Assembly: GCA_946405805.1 (NCBI GenBank)
Contig: CAMJIL010000009.1
Span: forward strand, 1 to 63,699
Direction: 5' to 3'
Length of the DNA stretch: 63,699 nucleotides
Origin: an uncultured Prevotellaceae bacterium
GTDB taxonomy: Bacteria > Bacteroidota > Bacteroidia > Bacteroidales > Bacteroidaceae
Under the pieces are notes generated by a model. It saw nothing but the letters and a program-made list of their open reading frames with translations, was not told where the DNA came from and ran no database searches. The stretch's first letter is position 1. Each line of letters starts with the position of its first letter. The position numbers and the translations under genes are program-made. Below are positions 1 through 8,244 of this stretch, piece by piece.

Positions 1-44
1 CAACCTACTTTACAAATAAGTCTCTTAGTAGTCAACTAAAATCG

Positions 45-1088
45 TTAAACTACATTGTTATGAATAGCGAAATCTATTTTTCCATCTGTTACACGAGTTG
101 TAAAATTGAGTGTCACTGGATTATAACTGCCGTTTGTTCTGACAGGTACATTTTGGCTGACACCATTAATTGTCACTACAGTTGAATTTTCATTAACAGT
201 TGGCACAGTAGTACCTACATCTCCACGACCAGAAATCCATGCTGCATTAACAATTACAGATATCTCATGTATTCCATTTGGTGCATTAGTAATTGTCTTA
301 GTAATAATGTCACCCGTTTGGGGTGCTACATTATCTCTATATCTTTCTATATATCTATATTCTCCATAATAGCCAAGATTTACATCTGAGGAATAATCGG
401 AAGTCTTTCTTCCCCAAAGGCTAGGAGCTAAATCACTCGGTGAATCAGATGTCGCATCCGCTGCTGCGGCAATTCTGCTGTTGGCCGTAGTTTTTGAAAT
501 AGAGTAAATTTTAAACTTACCTATTTCATTCCCGCTCTTGTTGCCAGCAAGTTCCTGACCACTTACATATCCGTTCTTGGGGGTCCATAAACCTAAATAA
601 TATGTACCTCCATTCGCAAGGGCTTTAATAGAGTATATTCCCTCAGCGACCTGAAAATCATAAGAAGTCCATCTAGCAGAAGTTGTTTCCCAATTAGTCC
701 TGCAATACCATGGTTCACCATTGTTCGTTTGTAAAACACGAACAGGGCGATCCACGTTACGAATTGTATAGCCAACATAATCCGGTGTGTTATTTGCTTC
801 CAATGTCCACAAATAACTATTGTCTTTAATAGGGTCTTTACCATTCATATACCACATGGAATGATTACTTGCTTGCTGACCAGATTTGGCCTTATCCATC
901 TTAACCATCAAATCTGTATTGTCATTGCTGACAATAGCAAAATAATAATCACTTAGATTCATTGAAGACAGGTCTGTCACCTGTGTCCATCCTGCACTCG
1001 TCAAGTCCGACGTAGTGTAAGCACTAGCAGAATTTGCCCCCCCCACTAATAGGGCGAGTACTGCAAAAATTAGTTTTTGTTTCTTCAT
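45..1088 (-). CDS. Secreted protein with lectin-like N-terminal domain and C-terminal jelly-roll-like part
   Basis: The 347-aa product starts with a clear Sec signal peptide (basic MKKQK, hydrophobic core, SASAY near residue 24). Residues about 25-200 carry a domain also present near residues 1045-1205 of the 1402-aa enzyme at 3818-8026: both show a YYF-I segment, a block of aromatic residues, then LGLWTPxNGY, a G-E/L--NK-G--I stretch and an I(Y/F)-I ending. The remainder (about 205-347) looks like a beta-sandwich carbohydrate-binding module, but it stops at IHNNVV without the strands one would expect, so the C-terminus may be shortened. The repeated domain next to polysaccharide enzymes suggests glycan binding, which is inference. 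It lies downstream of the two lyase genes on the same strand, separated by 444 bp that holds a structured leader, so it probably has its own control. No catalytic motif was recognised. Confidence 0.75.
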   Translation of the reverse strand: MKKQKLIFAVLALLVGGANSASAYTTSDLTSAGWTQVTDLSSMNLSDYYFAIVSNDNTDLMVKMDKAKSGQQASNHSMWYMNGKDPIKDNSYLWTLEANNTPDYVGYTIRNVDRPVRVLQTNNGEPWYCRTNWETTSARWTSYDFQVAEGIYSIKALANGGTYYLGLWTPKNGYVSGQELAGNKSGNEIGKFKIYSISKTTANSRIAAAADATSDSPSDLAPSLWGRKTSDYSSDVNLGYYGEYRYIERYRDNVAPQTGDIITKTITNAPNGIHEISVIVNAAWISGRGDVGTTVPTVNENSTVVTINGVSQNVPVRTNGSYNPVTLNFTTRVTDGKIDFAIHNNVV

Positions 1089-1532
1089 AGATAATTTTTT
1101 TTAAATATCATTTAACATATGTTTTCAGCATTTAACTTCTGCTGTTTATCTTCGGCTATATCCCAAAACTCTTTATAACGATTAAGGACCTCCCCGCTGG
1201 GGGCTTCGGCTTTGCACACTTATTCGAGTTTACGAGTCTTAAAAATGGTGTGTACACCAATACGTACTCCATAGTTACATTGGTACGAATTTGTCTTACA
1301 TACCCCTGTGCCGAAGCACAGGGGAGTAAGTGGAATGTTTACCTTCACAGGCAAAACATCATTGAATTCCTTCCATAATTTAACATTAACATGTTTTTAA
1401 CCTATACCCTCACGGGCACTACAACTAATACTCAAAATACAAAAGGGCACCTTATCTTCACAGACATGTAATTTGCCCATATGAAAAACTATATTACTAT
1501 TAACTAATCTTTTCTAATTTAAATATATTCAC
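1089..1532. other. 444-bp intergenic stretch with structured leader, no gene
   Basis: No convincing coding sequence is seen on either strand. The stretch holds the UUCG hairpin and repeated modules described at 1303-1465, and a G/C-rich inverted sequence near 1190-1215. It separates the lyase operon from the secreted protein at 45-1088 and most likely is the 5' leader of that gene. Confidence 0.6.
1303..1465 (-). ncRNA. Structured leader element, copy A (UUCG hairpin plus three repeated modules)
   Basis: Read on the minus strand, three degenerate modules of the form CTGTGAAGGTAwAGG occur at 1449-1465, 1399-1419 and 1337-1353. They are followed by a 9-bp stem at 1303-1311/1316-1324 closed by CTTCGG, which is a C(UUCG)G tetraloop on this strand only. 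The same arrangement recurs at 15629-15785 upstream of another secreted-protein gene. The strand-specific tetraloop and position upstream of the start at 1088 suggest an RNA leader. I do not recognise a known riboswitch family. Confidence 0.5.
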
Positions 1533-3821
1533 CTAACGTACAAACGCGACATTCTCTACATGGTTGCCTATCATCATAGGCACATAATCGGCAGTGGAGT
1601 ACCATTGGGGCTTATCAGGCATATCGTCATACAGCTGTCGTCCGTTGATTTTCAAACCATGGAACGAGACATTCTTGACTGCATGCGACTCGTCATAGCC
1701 ATTGATAATTGATAGCCCTGCACTTTCGCCCTTATAGCGAATGTTTCTGAATCTTATATCCTCTACGCCACGCCCAGGGGCAGTGCAGTATTTTTTGTTA
1801 TATCCCACCTTCACTTGGAGCAGGCTGCCCTGCAAGATATTCTCAACACGTATGTTGTTGAAGGTAACATTGCGTACCAGATTATCGTCTCCGCAATTTA
1901 TGGCAAGACATCCCTGATAGTCTATCTGCGGCTCTGCCTGACAGAGAATATCGATGTTTTCATATACCAGATTTTCTATAGTATCGCCTACTGCAGGGTT
2001 GCCGTGCAAGCCGATAAAGATGGGATGTGCCACGTCAGCCCACAGTATGGAGTTCTTCATCTGAATATTACGTGCGGAGCCGCTAAAACCCTTACGAGTA
2101 GCGTATGCTGTCGTGCAGTCGTCGCTATTACGGCAGAACACACGGTCATAGAGAACATTGCTGCTGGCGAAGACGTTCAACCCGTCCCCCCATGCCGGAT
2201 ATGAAATGCTGCGAACGTCACGGATGGTGACACCGTCGGAACCACCTACAGGACACGTGTTGAGTATCATGCCGTCGATAAGAATGTTCCTTGAACGATG
2301 TATGTGACAGCCTTCATATCCACTGACGGGGCGAGCAATGCCCCTTCCCAATATACTTACATTCTCGGCATCCTCTATCGCAAACGTTCCTGTGAAATAA
2401 CTGCCGCCAGCAAGATATACGATAGTATTAGAGGTTATACGGATAGTATTCTGAGAATATAATCCCGGCTCATAACATACGAATTTTCTCCCTTCCTTCT
2501 TTGCCATTTTCTTTGCCTCCGCCTTTGAAACAGGCGGTTTGGAGGTAAAGAGAAGCAGATTAGAGGCTATGTCAACATCAAACTCTATGCTCAGGTTCTC
2601 TGGCTGAAAGAGCAGGAACTGCACTGTGCTGTCATTCTGCACATTTGCTATCACCCCTTTGTAGTCAGGACGGATGCGTGCTGTCTTGAACTTTTTTTGC
2701 TTTGTCACCACACGAACAAACACATCCCCCACGAAGTCGAAGCAGGCATAGGATATTTCACTTATACTATGACCGCTGTTGCCGATGGGGGCATTTACTT
2801 TTGCCATATAAGTGTCTATCCGTGTCCACTCCTCACTTTCACGTGATCTGACATAGACATCATAATCTTGCTTCAATGGCGCTCCAGAAGGAGCTGCATA
2901 GGTATAGACCTGATGCAGTTTCTTATATTCTTTTATCTTTGGTTTCTCACCTTTTACGATGCGTTCGGTATATGGCATAGACAACCCCATACGCCCTACA
3001 TAATGGTTGTAGGGCAAATGATATATATCCCACAGTTTACCCCGATTCATCTGCCCCGGTTCGTCCCAATAGCAGTATAGCCCCGTGCAATCCTGCCATG
3101 TTTCAAAAGGCACATCATATCCAAGGTTATACTTGGCAGTATATTCAAAGCCTTTTAACAGCCTGTTATCCAATGCTCCCCAAAGGTCATCGCCTTGACT
3201 CCATGCCATCTCACATGTTTCTGCAAGAGCCTGCAGCCCCAATTGCACATGAGCCTGATCACGGCCTGTCTCCTGACATTGGCCTGTCTCGCCGATATAA
3301 CATGGTAAAGAACCATTATCTGCACCATGCAGGAAATAGTCTATGCTGGCCTTATAGAGCATACTGTCCTGCAAGAATATTGCACACGCCATGCGGCAAC
3401 GGTTAACAATAGCGCCCCAATTGCCATTGGCGTATGGGCTGTTTGTCTCAAACTGTTGTATGGTGGGGAGGATGGCACGCTGCACCATATTTCTCCAATC
3501 CACCGTTTGATGACACTTTAGCAGCGTCATTGCCTTCACCAAATCATAACATTGTATCAGGCAGAGCGGAGCATCATGACCATCCAGACGTTGCAGGTGA
3601 TGTGCATAGGCTTTTATAATAAACAAGGCATTTGCGCTGTCCCCCTTCTGTGCATAGTCGAAGGCCGCCCGCATGTCGCGTTCACTACCCACCTTTGTGT
3701 GGCGGAACTCCCCATCACGGGCAACCACCTCATAGGGGCCCGCCATCTGATAAGGAGTCTGTGCCACTCCCGGCAGGGAAGCAGCCAGACTCAAAACTGT
3801 CAGCAACAGTTTTATTCTCAT
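1533..3821 (-). CDS. Secreted alginate-lyase-superfamily domain fused to GH28-like beta-helix domain
   Basis: The 762-aa product has a signal peptide (residues 1-20, ending VAQ). Residues about 25-300 resemble the alpha/alpha-toroid 'alginate lyase' superfamily: an ANGNWG segment, then GQCQETGRDQAHVQLG near residue 187, matching GQMQESGRDQGHA in the neighbouring 1402-aa enzyme. A linker domain (about 320-430) follows, then a right-handed beta-helix (about 440-740) with the GH28-like series GDGLNV (about 548), NSDDC (about 562) and FIGLHG, equivalent to the polygalacturonase motifs though not identical. The pairing suggests depolymerisation of a uronic-acid-containing glycan, by inference. Its ATG overlaps the upstream gene's stop (ATGA, 3818-3821), so the two are translationally coupled. 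Which glycan is cut, and whether both halves are active, cannot be read here. Confidence 0.8.
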   Translation of the reverse strand: MRIKLLLTVLSLAASLPGVAQTPYQMAGPYEVVARDGEFRHTKVGSERDMRAAFDYAQKGDSANALFIIKAYAHHLQRLDGHDAPLCLIQCYDLVKAMTLLKCHQTVDWRNMVQRAILPTIQQFETNSPYANGNWGAIVNRCRMACAIFLQDSMLYKASIDYFLHGADNGSLPCYIGETGQCQETGRDQAHVQLGLQALAETCEMAWSQGDDLWGALDNRLLKGFEYTAKYNLGYDVPFETWQDCTGLYCYWDEPGQMNRGKLWDIYHLPYNHYVGRMGLSMPYTERIVKGEKPKIKEYKKLHQVYTYAAPSGAPLKQDYDVYVRSRESEEWTRIDTYMAKVNAPIGNSGHSISEISYACFDFVGDVFVRVVTKQKKFKTARIRPDYKGVIANVQNDSTVQFLLFQPENLSIEFDVDIASNLLLFTSKPPVSKAEAKKMAKKEGRKFVCYEPGLYSQNTIRITSNTIVYLAGGSYFTGTFAIEDAENVSILGRGIARPVSGYEGCHIHRSRNILIDGMILNTCPVGGSDGVTIRDVRSISYPAWGDGLNVFASSNVLYDRVFCRNSDDCTTAYATRKGFSGSARNIQMKNSILWADVAHPIFIGLHGNPAVGDTIENLVYENIDILCQAEPQIDYQGCLAINCGDDNLVRNVTFNNIRVENILQGSLLQVKVGYNKKYCTAPGRGVEDIRFRNIRYKGESAGLSIINGYDESHAVKNVSFHGLKINGRQLYDDMPDKPQWYSTADYVPMMIGNHVENVAFVR

Positions 3822-6800
3822 CTTACATATTTCTTACCATCCATGATATATATCCCCTTCTGAGGTGCAGAGAGAATGCGGCGACCCTGTAGGTCATACA
3901 TCAAACCAGCGGCAGGCGAATGGGATTGTATGTTTCTGATTCCCGTAGCAGAACCTTTATACGTCAGTGTGAAGTTGTCCCATACGAGCCATGTAGTGCC
4001 AGATGACGGTTCACGGATGCCGACGGTGAGCACACCTCCCACGACATCAATATCTACAGACAACAGGCCATAAGAGGCATTTGCTGCCATCTGATCACGC
4101 TGGGCATCGAAGTTGCTTCCAGCACAACTCTGGCGAACGACATCTTTCTCCGTCACTTCTCCTGACGTAGCATAGAGATAAGCCGTATTGCTGCCCTCAC
4201 CATTAACCATCTGACATGTAACAGTATAATGTCCGTCCAATAAACCGCTGACAGTCTGCATCAGATTAAAGTTGGTACTATGCCATACTTCCGCAGCGCC
4301 ATTATATCTTTGGTTTCCCCATGAACCGGTCATTGTCCACCCTAAGCCTTTACCTATGAACTGTGGGTTAACTAATAATGGGGTAACATCTTTCTCTACA
4401 TCCTTTGTGATAAAACTGGTATGGAAAAGCTTTTTATCAATGGCGAAGATTTGCAAACGACTTATATCATCACCATTCTTGTTACATGAAATCTCCTCAC
4501 CATCGCGATAGCCATTAGCAGGAGTCCAAAGCCCCAGCCAGTTACCGGGATATTTGCCGTTCTCGACAGTCCATGCTCCATCGGCATAATTGAGCAGAAA
4601 ACGTGTCCACTCACATGCCAATGGCTGGTCATGAGTGCGCAACTGGTCCGGTCTGTCCCACTCTGTCTGAAGTAAAAGCCCGTCGTAGTCAATGTTACGC
4701 AGACAGAAAGCATCGCCGTAAGGTTCTATCGTAAATACCTTTGAAAGGTCGGAAACCGGATTGACTGGTGATTGGAAGAACAATGCCTTGTTACCATTCT
4801 TCGGTGCATCCTTCAATCCTATGAGGAGATTGGCCTGATCACTTGCTATTATAAAATAATTGTCTTCTGCCAACAACGACAATTCATCAGAAGAAGTTAC
4901 AAGGCTATATCCCCGCTCAGTTGTCAGGATGTCATAATATCCATAGTCAGTTGCCTTGACATTTATATTATATGTATAAGTCACACCCTGATAGGTAGCA
5001 CTTATTTGCATATCCTTCTCCACATTGTCAATGGAATATGTTGTACCTTTTGAGCCGTCAGGCCATACAACCTCTTCTTCGCTGGACGTAGCAGGAATGA
5101 TGAGCTTCAGTGTCACCGCAGTTCCCCTGAGCACCTGTATATCCTTTGCCTCGCTCTCACCGCTTCCCACAATAATATGCTGAAGGGCTTCTTCCACCTT
5201 CAGGTGGAAATGGCTTTCACTCACTGCCCCGCTCTGATTGGCATACTGACATGTATATGTGCGGCTGGTAGAAATCATAGGAATGGTGACTACACTCGCT
5301 TTCTGTCCGTTGTCCCAAAGGTAATCGTCTGTCCATCCAGTCGTTGCTCCTGCATAGAGAATTACATCAGTGCCTGCCAGTACGGTCTGGATAGTGTCTT
5401 GACGAATAATACCGTCAACTGTTATTTCGTTGGTCATCAGGTCTGGCTTGGCATCACCGCTGACAGCAATAGCAAAGGCTTGCTGACTTTGTGTACCGTT
5501 CGGAGCAGTGTAGGTAACGCGATATATATAGCTGCGCTCTGCCTTTACTGTCAGTTCCTTGGTTGTCTCGCCTGTACTCCATTGCCATTGTCCACTGTCT
5601 TCGGCTCCCTCTGGCAGCTGGGGAATGAGTGTAATGTCTGCTCCATCAGCAGGAATGCCCTTTGAAGGACATATCACATAATTATATTTCAGTCCACCCA
5701 AATTAGTCTGATTCTTATATGTCACACCCTTATAGACTATATCTCCAGACAATGGGGTGATAGCTTGCTCTGCTGCAATGGCCGGTCGCCAGCTGGTAAG
5801 GGTTGAGAAACCTACGTGATCAAAACCGCCAGAATTCTGACTGTAGTTGCCGCCACCGCCATCAGGGCATACAGCAGCACTCGCCTTTTCTGCATATTGC
5901 AACTTCACACCGCGCAAACCCTCATAATAGCCTATAGCCCGATCCCAATATGGACGATACTCTCCCTTTCCACCTTCATTAGGAGCCGTTTGAGCCCATC
6001 CTGCTCCCATTGTTCCGCGACAATCGGCATAGTTATATGTTATCCACGGTAGAGACGAGCCTGCCACACCTCCGAAGTTTAGTGCCGCCACGTGCTCCAG
6101 TCCTGCTGCAATCCTGTCATTCATGTATGCATACAGGTCATCACCCTGGGTCAAACCTATCTGGCATATATCAAGAGCCAAACCAAGAGCCATGAGGGCA
6201 TGTCCCTGGTCCCTGCCGCTCTCTTGCATCTGTCCCAGATAACCCAAAGGGCCACGTTCGTCAGGCAATACAACGGGTACCAAGTTTCCTATGAATTCAT
6301 TACATCCATCATTCAGTATGACACTCTGTTTCGAACGGTCTTTATACGTATCTACGTGGTCATATTTATAGAAAGAAACGCCTTGATTATACATATGCAC
6401 ATCATCGCACAATATGCCAATTGACATCACGCAAAGAGCATTACACAATCCCCAGTTACTCCAATAATGACCAGGTCGTTGCCCTACATTATTCCGTGCA
6501 TTGAGCCATGTGTCGTGCCTGCGACGAAGGAAATCTATGGCAGGATTATACCATGTACGAATCATGTACTGCCTGAACTCCTCAAAGTCCTCACGGCTCC
6601 ATCCATCATAGTCACGCATCAACTCAGCAGCATTTGCAAGTTCATAACCATAGATGCCAGCAGCAAGTGATACATTTGTATCTCCGCTCACCCATCGGTT
6701 ACCACGTGCCCAAGCCATAAGGATACGTACCGCACCGTCAGCATTAGCACGTGTACCACCTATCTTCCAGCGCAATGCGTTCTGGTAGGCCATTGCAGCA

Positions 6801-8026
6801 CCACGAGCCACATTCATATAATTCTGACCACTTGAGCCTCCTCGTACAATAGTTTCCACTGGCCACGTTGCTATATCAGCACGAGAATACTCGTTGGCAC
6901 AAAGGATATCCCACGCCTTTTTGATACGCTCATTACCACTTGCCAGTAACTGCTTGGCACGATCAATGTCCTGCTGAGATACAATGCCACCAGGATGCAC
7001 AAAACCGTGATCCTCTGTCACCTCGAAGACTTTCTTTGGCTGATAACCACTGGTAGCCTTCGCTCTTGACAGTAGTTGCAAAAGAGTAGATACATATTGA
7101 TTTATTAAATTCTGTGAAGCACGGGAAGCCTCTATCTCTTTCTCGGCTATCGTTATAGCATCCTGCAACTCAGCAATAGCATTAGGAGCACAAGATGACA
7201 CATCACCTTTCATGAAGTTTTTACATTCCGCTACCTTTTCTTGCAGAACAGTGAAATCACCCGGATCACCATATTTATATTCATTTTCAATATCAGAAGC
7301 TACAGCTGCCAACTCTGCCAATTGCTCATCGCTAACAGCAATGTCATATACCCTGAAGTCAGCCACCTGAGTCTGTTTCAAGTAACTGTCACCAGAAAAT
7401 GGAGCCCGTCCAATCCAACAATTAGATGGAGCAGACGTATAAGTTTCTTTAAGTACAGGCATACTCGTATTCACTCCAACGCGTTTGCCTTCTATGAACA
7501 ATTCTCCTCGCTGTCCTGTTTGTCTGTACAGTACATGCATCCAACGACCTTTGACTGAGGCGGAGCCCACCTCAATACCACTTTCAGAACCATAACCGCC
7601 AATAGATGTAGCCATACGTTGGGCATTCAAGCGATAAGCCATATACTTACCCTCTGTCTGTGTACAGGCTGCTGTTGAAGAAAAAGCCCATAAAAAGAAT
7701 CCATTGCCTGACAACGAAGCTTTTTCGTCAATAAAATAGCAGGCAGACACGGTGAAATCGCCTAAATTCTTCATTATACTACCTGCTGCACTTGTCATAT
7801 TCAGATATCCTGTACCATTGCCCAGATTCAGCACATTGTACTTGCCTACCTTTTCAATTGTGGCAGAGCCTATAATACTCGCGTTGATACCGCCAACTAC
7901 ATCTGTAACACTCGTTCCATCCACTTTGCTGAAATCAAAATGCAACTTCAGGTGTTCCTCCTGCGCCTGCGTTCCATTTACTAACACAGACAGCAACAGC
8001 ATAATAAAAAGGACTTTCTTCTTCAT
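3818..8026 (-). CDS. Large secreted multidomain polysaccharide lyase (alginate lyase / PL38-like)
   Basis: The 1402-aa product has a signal peptide (1-21). Apparent domain order: LamG-like jelly roll (about 25-235), a helical FIVAR-like stretch (about 255-330), an alpha/alpha-toroid lyase domain (about 340-700) with HYWSNWG, NDGCNEF and QESGRDQGHALMALG near residue 602, then two or three Ig-like domains (about 770-1040), a lectin-like domain shared with the 347-aa protein (about 1045-1205), a carbohydrate-binding module (about 1215-1350) and a short tail with YDLQGRR and KGIYIMDGKK. The toroid resembles the alginate-lyase superfamily, in particular PL38-type glucuronan lyases as I remember them; the substrate is not proven. 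It is the first gene of a pair with the lyase/GH28 gene and is divergent from the membrane regulator at 8245, its likely controller. The tail suggests surface attachment or export. Confidence 0.8.
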   Translation of the reverse strand: MKKKVLFIMLLLSVLVNGTQAQEEHLKLHFDFSKVDGTSVTDVVGGINASIIGSATIEKVGKYNVLNLGNGTGYLNMTSAAGSIMKNLGDFTVSACYFIDEKASLSGNGFFLWAFSSTAACTQTEGKYMAYRLNAQRMATSIGGYGSESGIEVGSASVKGRWMHVLYRQTGQRGELFIEGKRVGVNTSMPVLKETYTSAPSNCWIGRAPFSGDSYLKQTQVADFRVYDIAVSDEQLAELAAVASDIENEYKYGDPGDFTVLQEKVAECKNFMKGDVSSCAPNAIAELQDAITIAEKEIEASRASQNLINQYVSTLLQLLSRAKATSGYQPKKVFEVTEDHGFVHPGGIVSQQDIDRAKQLLASGNERIKKAWDILCANEYSRADIATWPVETIVRGGSSGQNYMNVARGAAMAYQNALRWKIGGTRANADGAVRILMAWARGNRWVSGDTNVSLAAGIYGYELANAAELMRDYDGWSREDFEEFRQYMIRTWYNPAIDFLRRRHDTWLNARNNVGQRPGHYWSNWGLCNALCVMSIGILCDDVHMYNQGVSFYKYDHVDTYKDRSKQSVILNDGCNEFIGNLVPVVLPDERGPLGYLGQMQESGRDQGHALMALGLALDICQIGLTQGDDLYAYMNDRIAAGLEHVAALNFGGVAGSSLPWITYNYADCRGTMGAGWAQTAPNEGGKGEYRPYWDRAIGYYEGLRGVKLQYAEKASAAVCPDGGGGNYSQNSGGFDHVGFSTLTSWRPAIAAEQAITPLSGDIVYKGVTYKNQTNLGGLKYNYVICPSKGIPADGADITLIPQLPEGAEDSGQWQWSTGETTKELTVKAERSYIYRVTYTAPNGTQSQQAFAIAVSGDAKPDLMTNEITVDGIIRQDTIQTVLAGTDVILYAGATTGWTDDYLWDNGQKASVVTIPMISTSRTYTCQYANQSGAVSESHFHLKVEEALQHIIVGSGESEAKDIQVLRGTAVTLKLIIPATSSEEEVVWPDGSKGTTYSIDNVEKDMQISATYQGVTYTYNINVKATDYGYYDILTTERGYSLVTSSDELSLLAEDNYFIIASDQANLLIGLKDAPKNGNKALFFQSPVNPVSDLSKVFTIEPYGDAFCLRNIDYDGLLLQTEWDRPDQLRTHDQPLACEWTRFLLNYADGAWTVENGKYPGNWLGLWTPANGYRDGEEISCNKNGDDISRLQIFAIDKKLFHTSFITKDVEKDVTPLLVNPQFIGKGLGWTMTGSWGNQRYNGAAEVWHSTNFNLMQTVSGLLDGHYTVTCQMVNGEGSNTAYLYATSGEVTEKDVVRQSCAGSNFDAQRDQMAANASYGLLSVDIDVVGGVLTVGIREPSSGTTWLVWDNFTLTYKGSATGIRNIQSHSPAAGLMYDLQGRRILSAPQKGIYIMDGKKYVR

Positions 8027-8069
8027 TGTTCTTTGACATTATTTGTTAGTAGTTTTGTGATTTCGGATG

Positions 8070-8077
8070 CAAAAGTA
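8070..8077 (-). promoter_or_regulatory. Promoter -7 element for the lyase operon
   Basis: The minus strand reads TACTTTTG, matching TAnnTTTG, 44 bp upstream of the start codon at 8026. No clear TTTG lies 19-21 bp further upstream, so the promoter may need an activator, which would fit the divergent regulator. Confidence 0.45.
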
Positions 8078-8213
8078 TAAATACTATTTGTTTCTTTACT
8101 GCCCCTATTGTCTAAAGATGCGAAAAATATCGTCTAAATCGCTGTTTAGACAATTGACACACCTATTTTGAGATTATTTTTGCACTTTTCTTTTATTTTT
8201 CATGAAAAAACAT

Positions 8214-8221
8214 TATCTTTG
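8214..8221 (+). promoter_or_regulatory. Promoter -7 element for the AraC-type regulator
   Basis: TATCTTTG matches TAnnTTTG and lies 23 bp upstream of the ATG at 8245. The 209-bp divergent intergenic region thus seems to carry a promoter facing each way. Confidence 0.45.
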
Positions 8222-8244
8222 CAAGCGGTTATTATAAGTATTTT

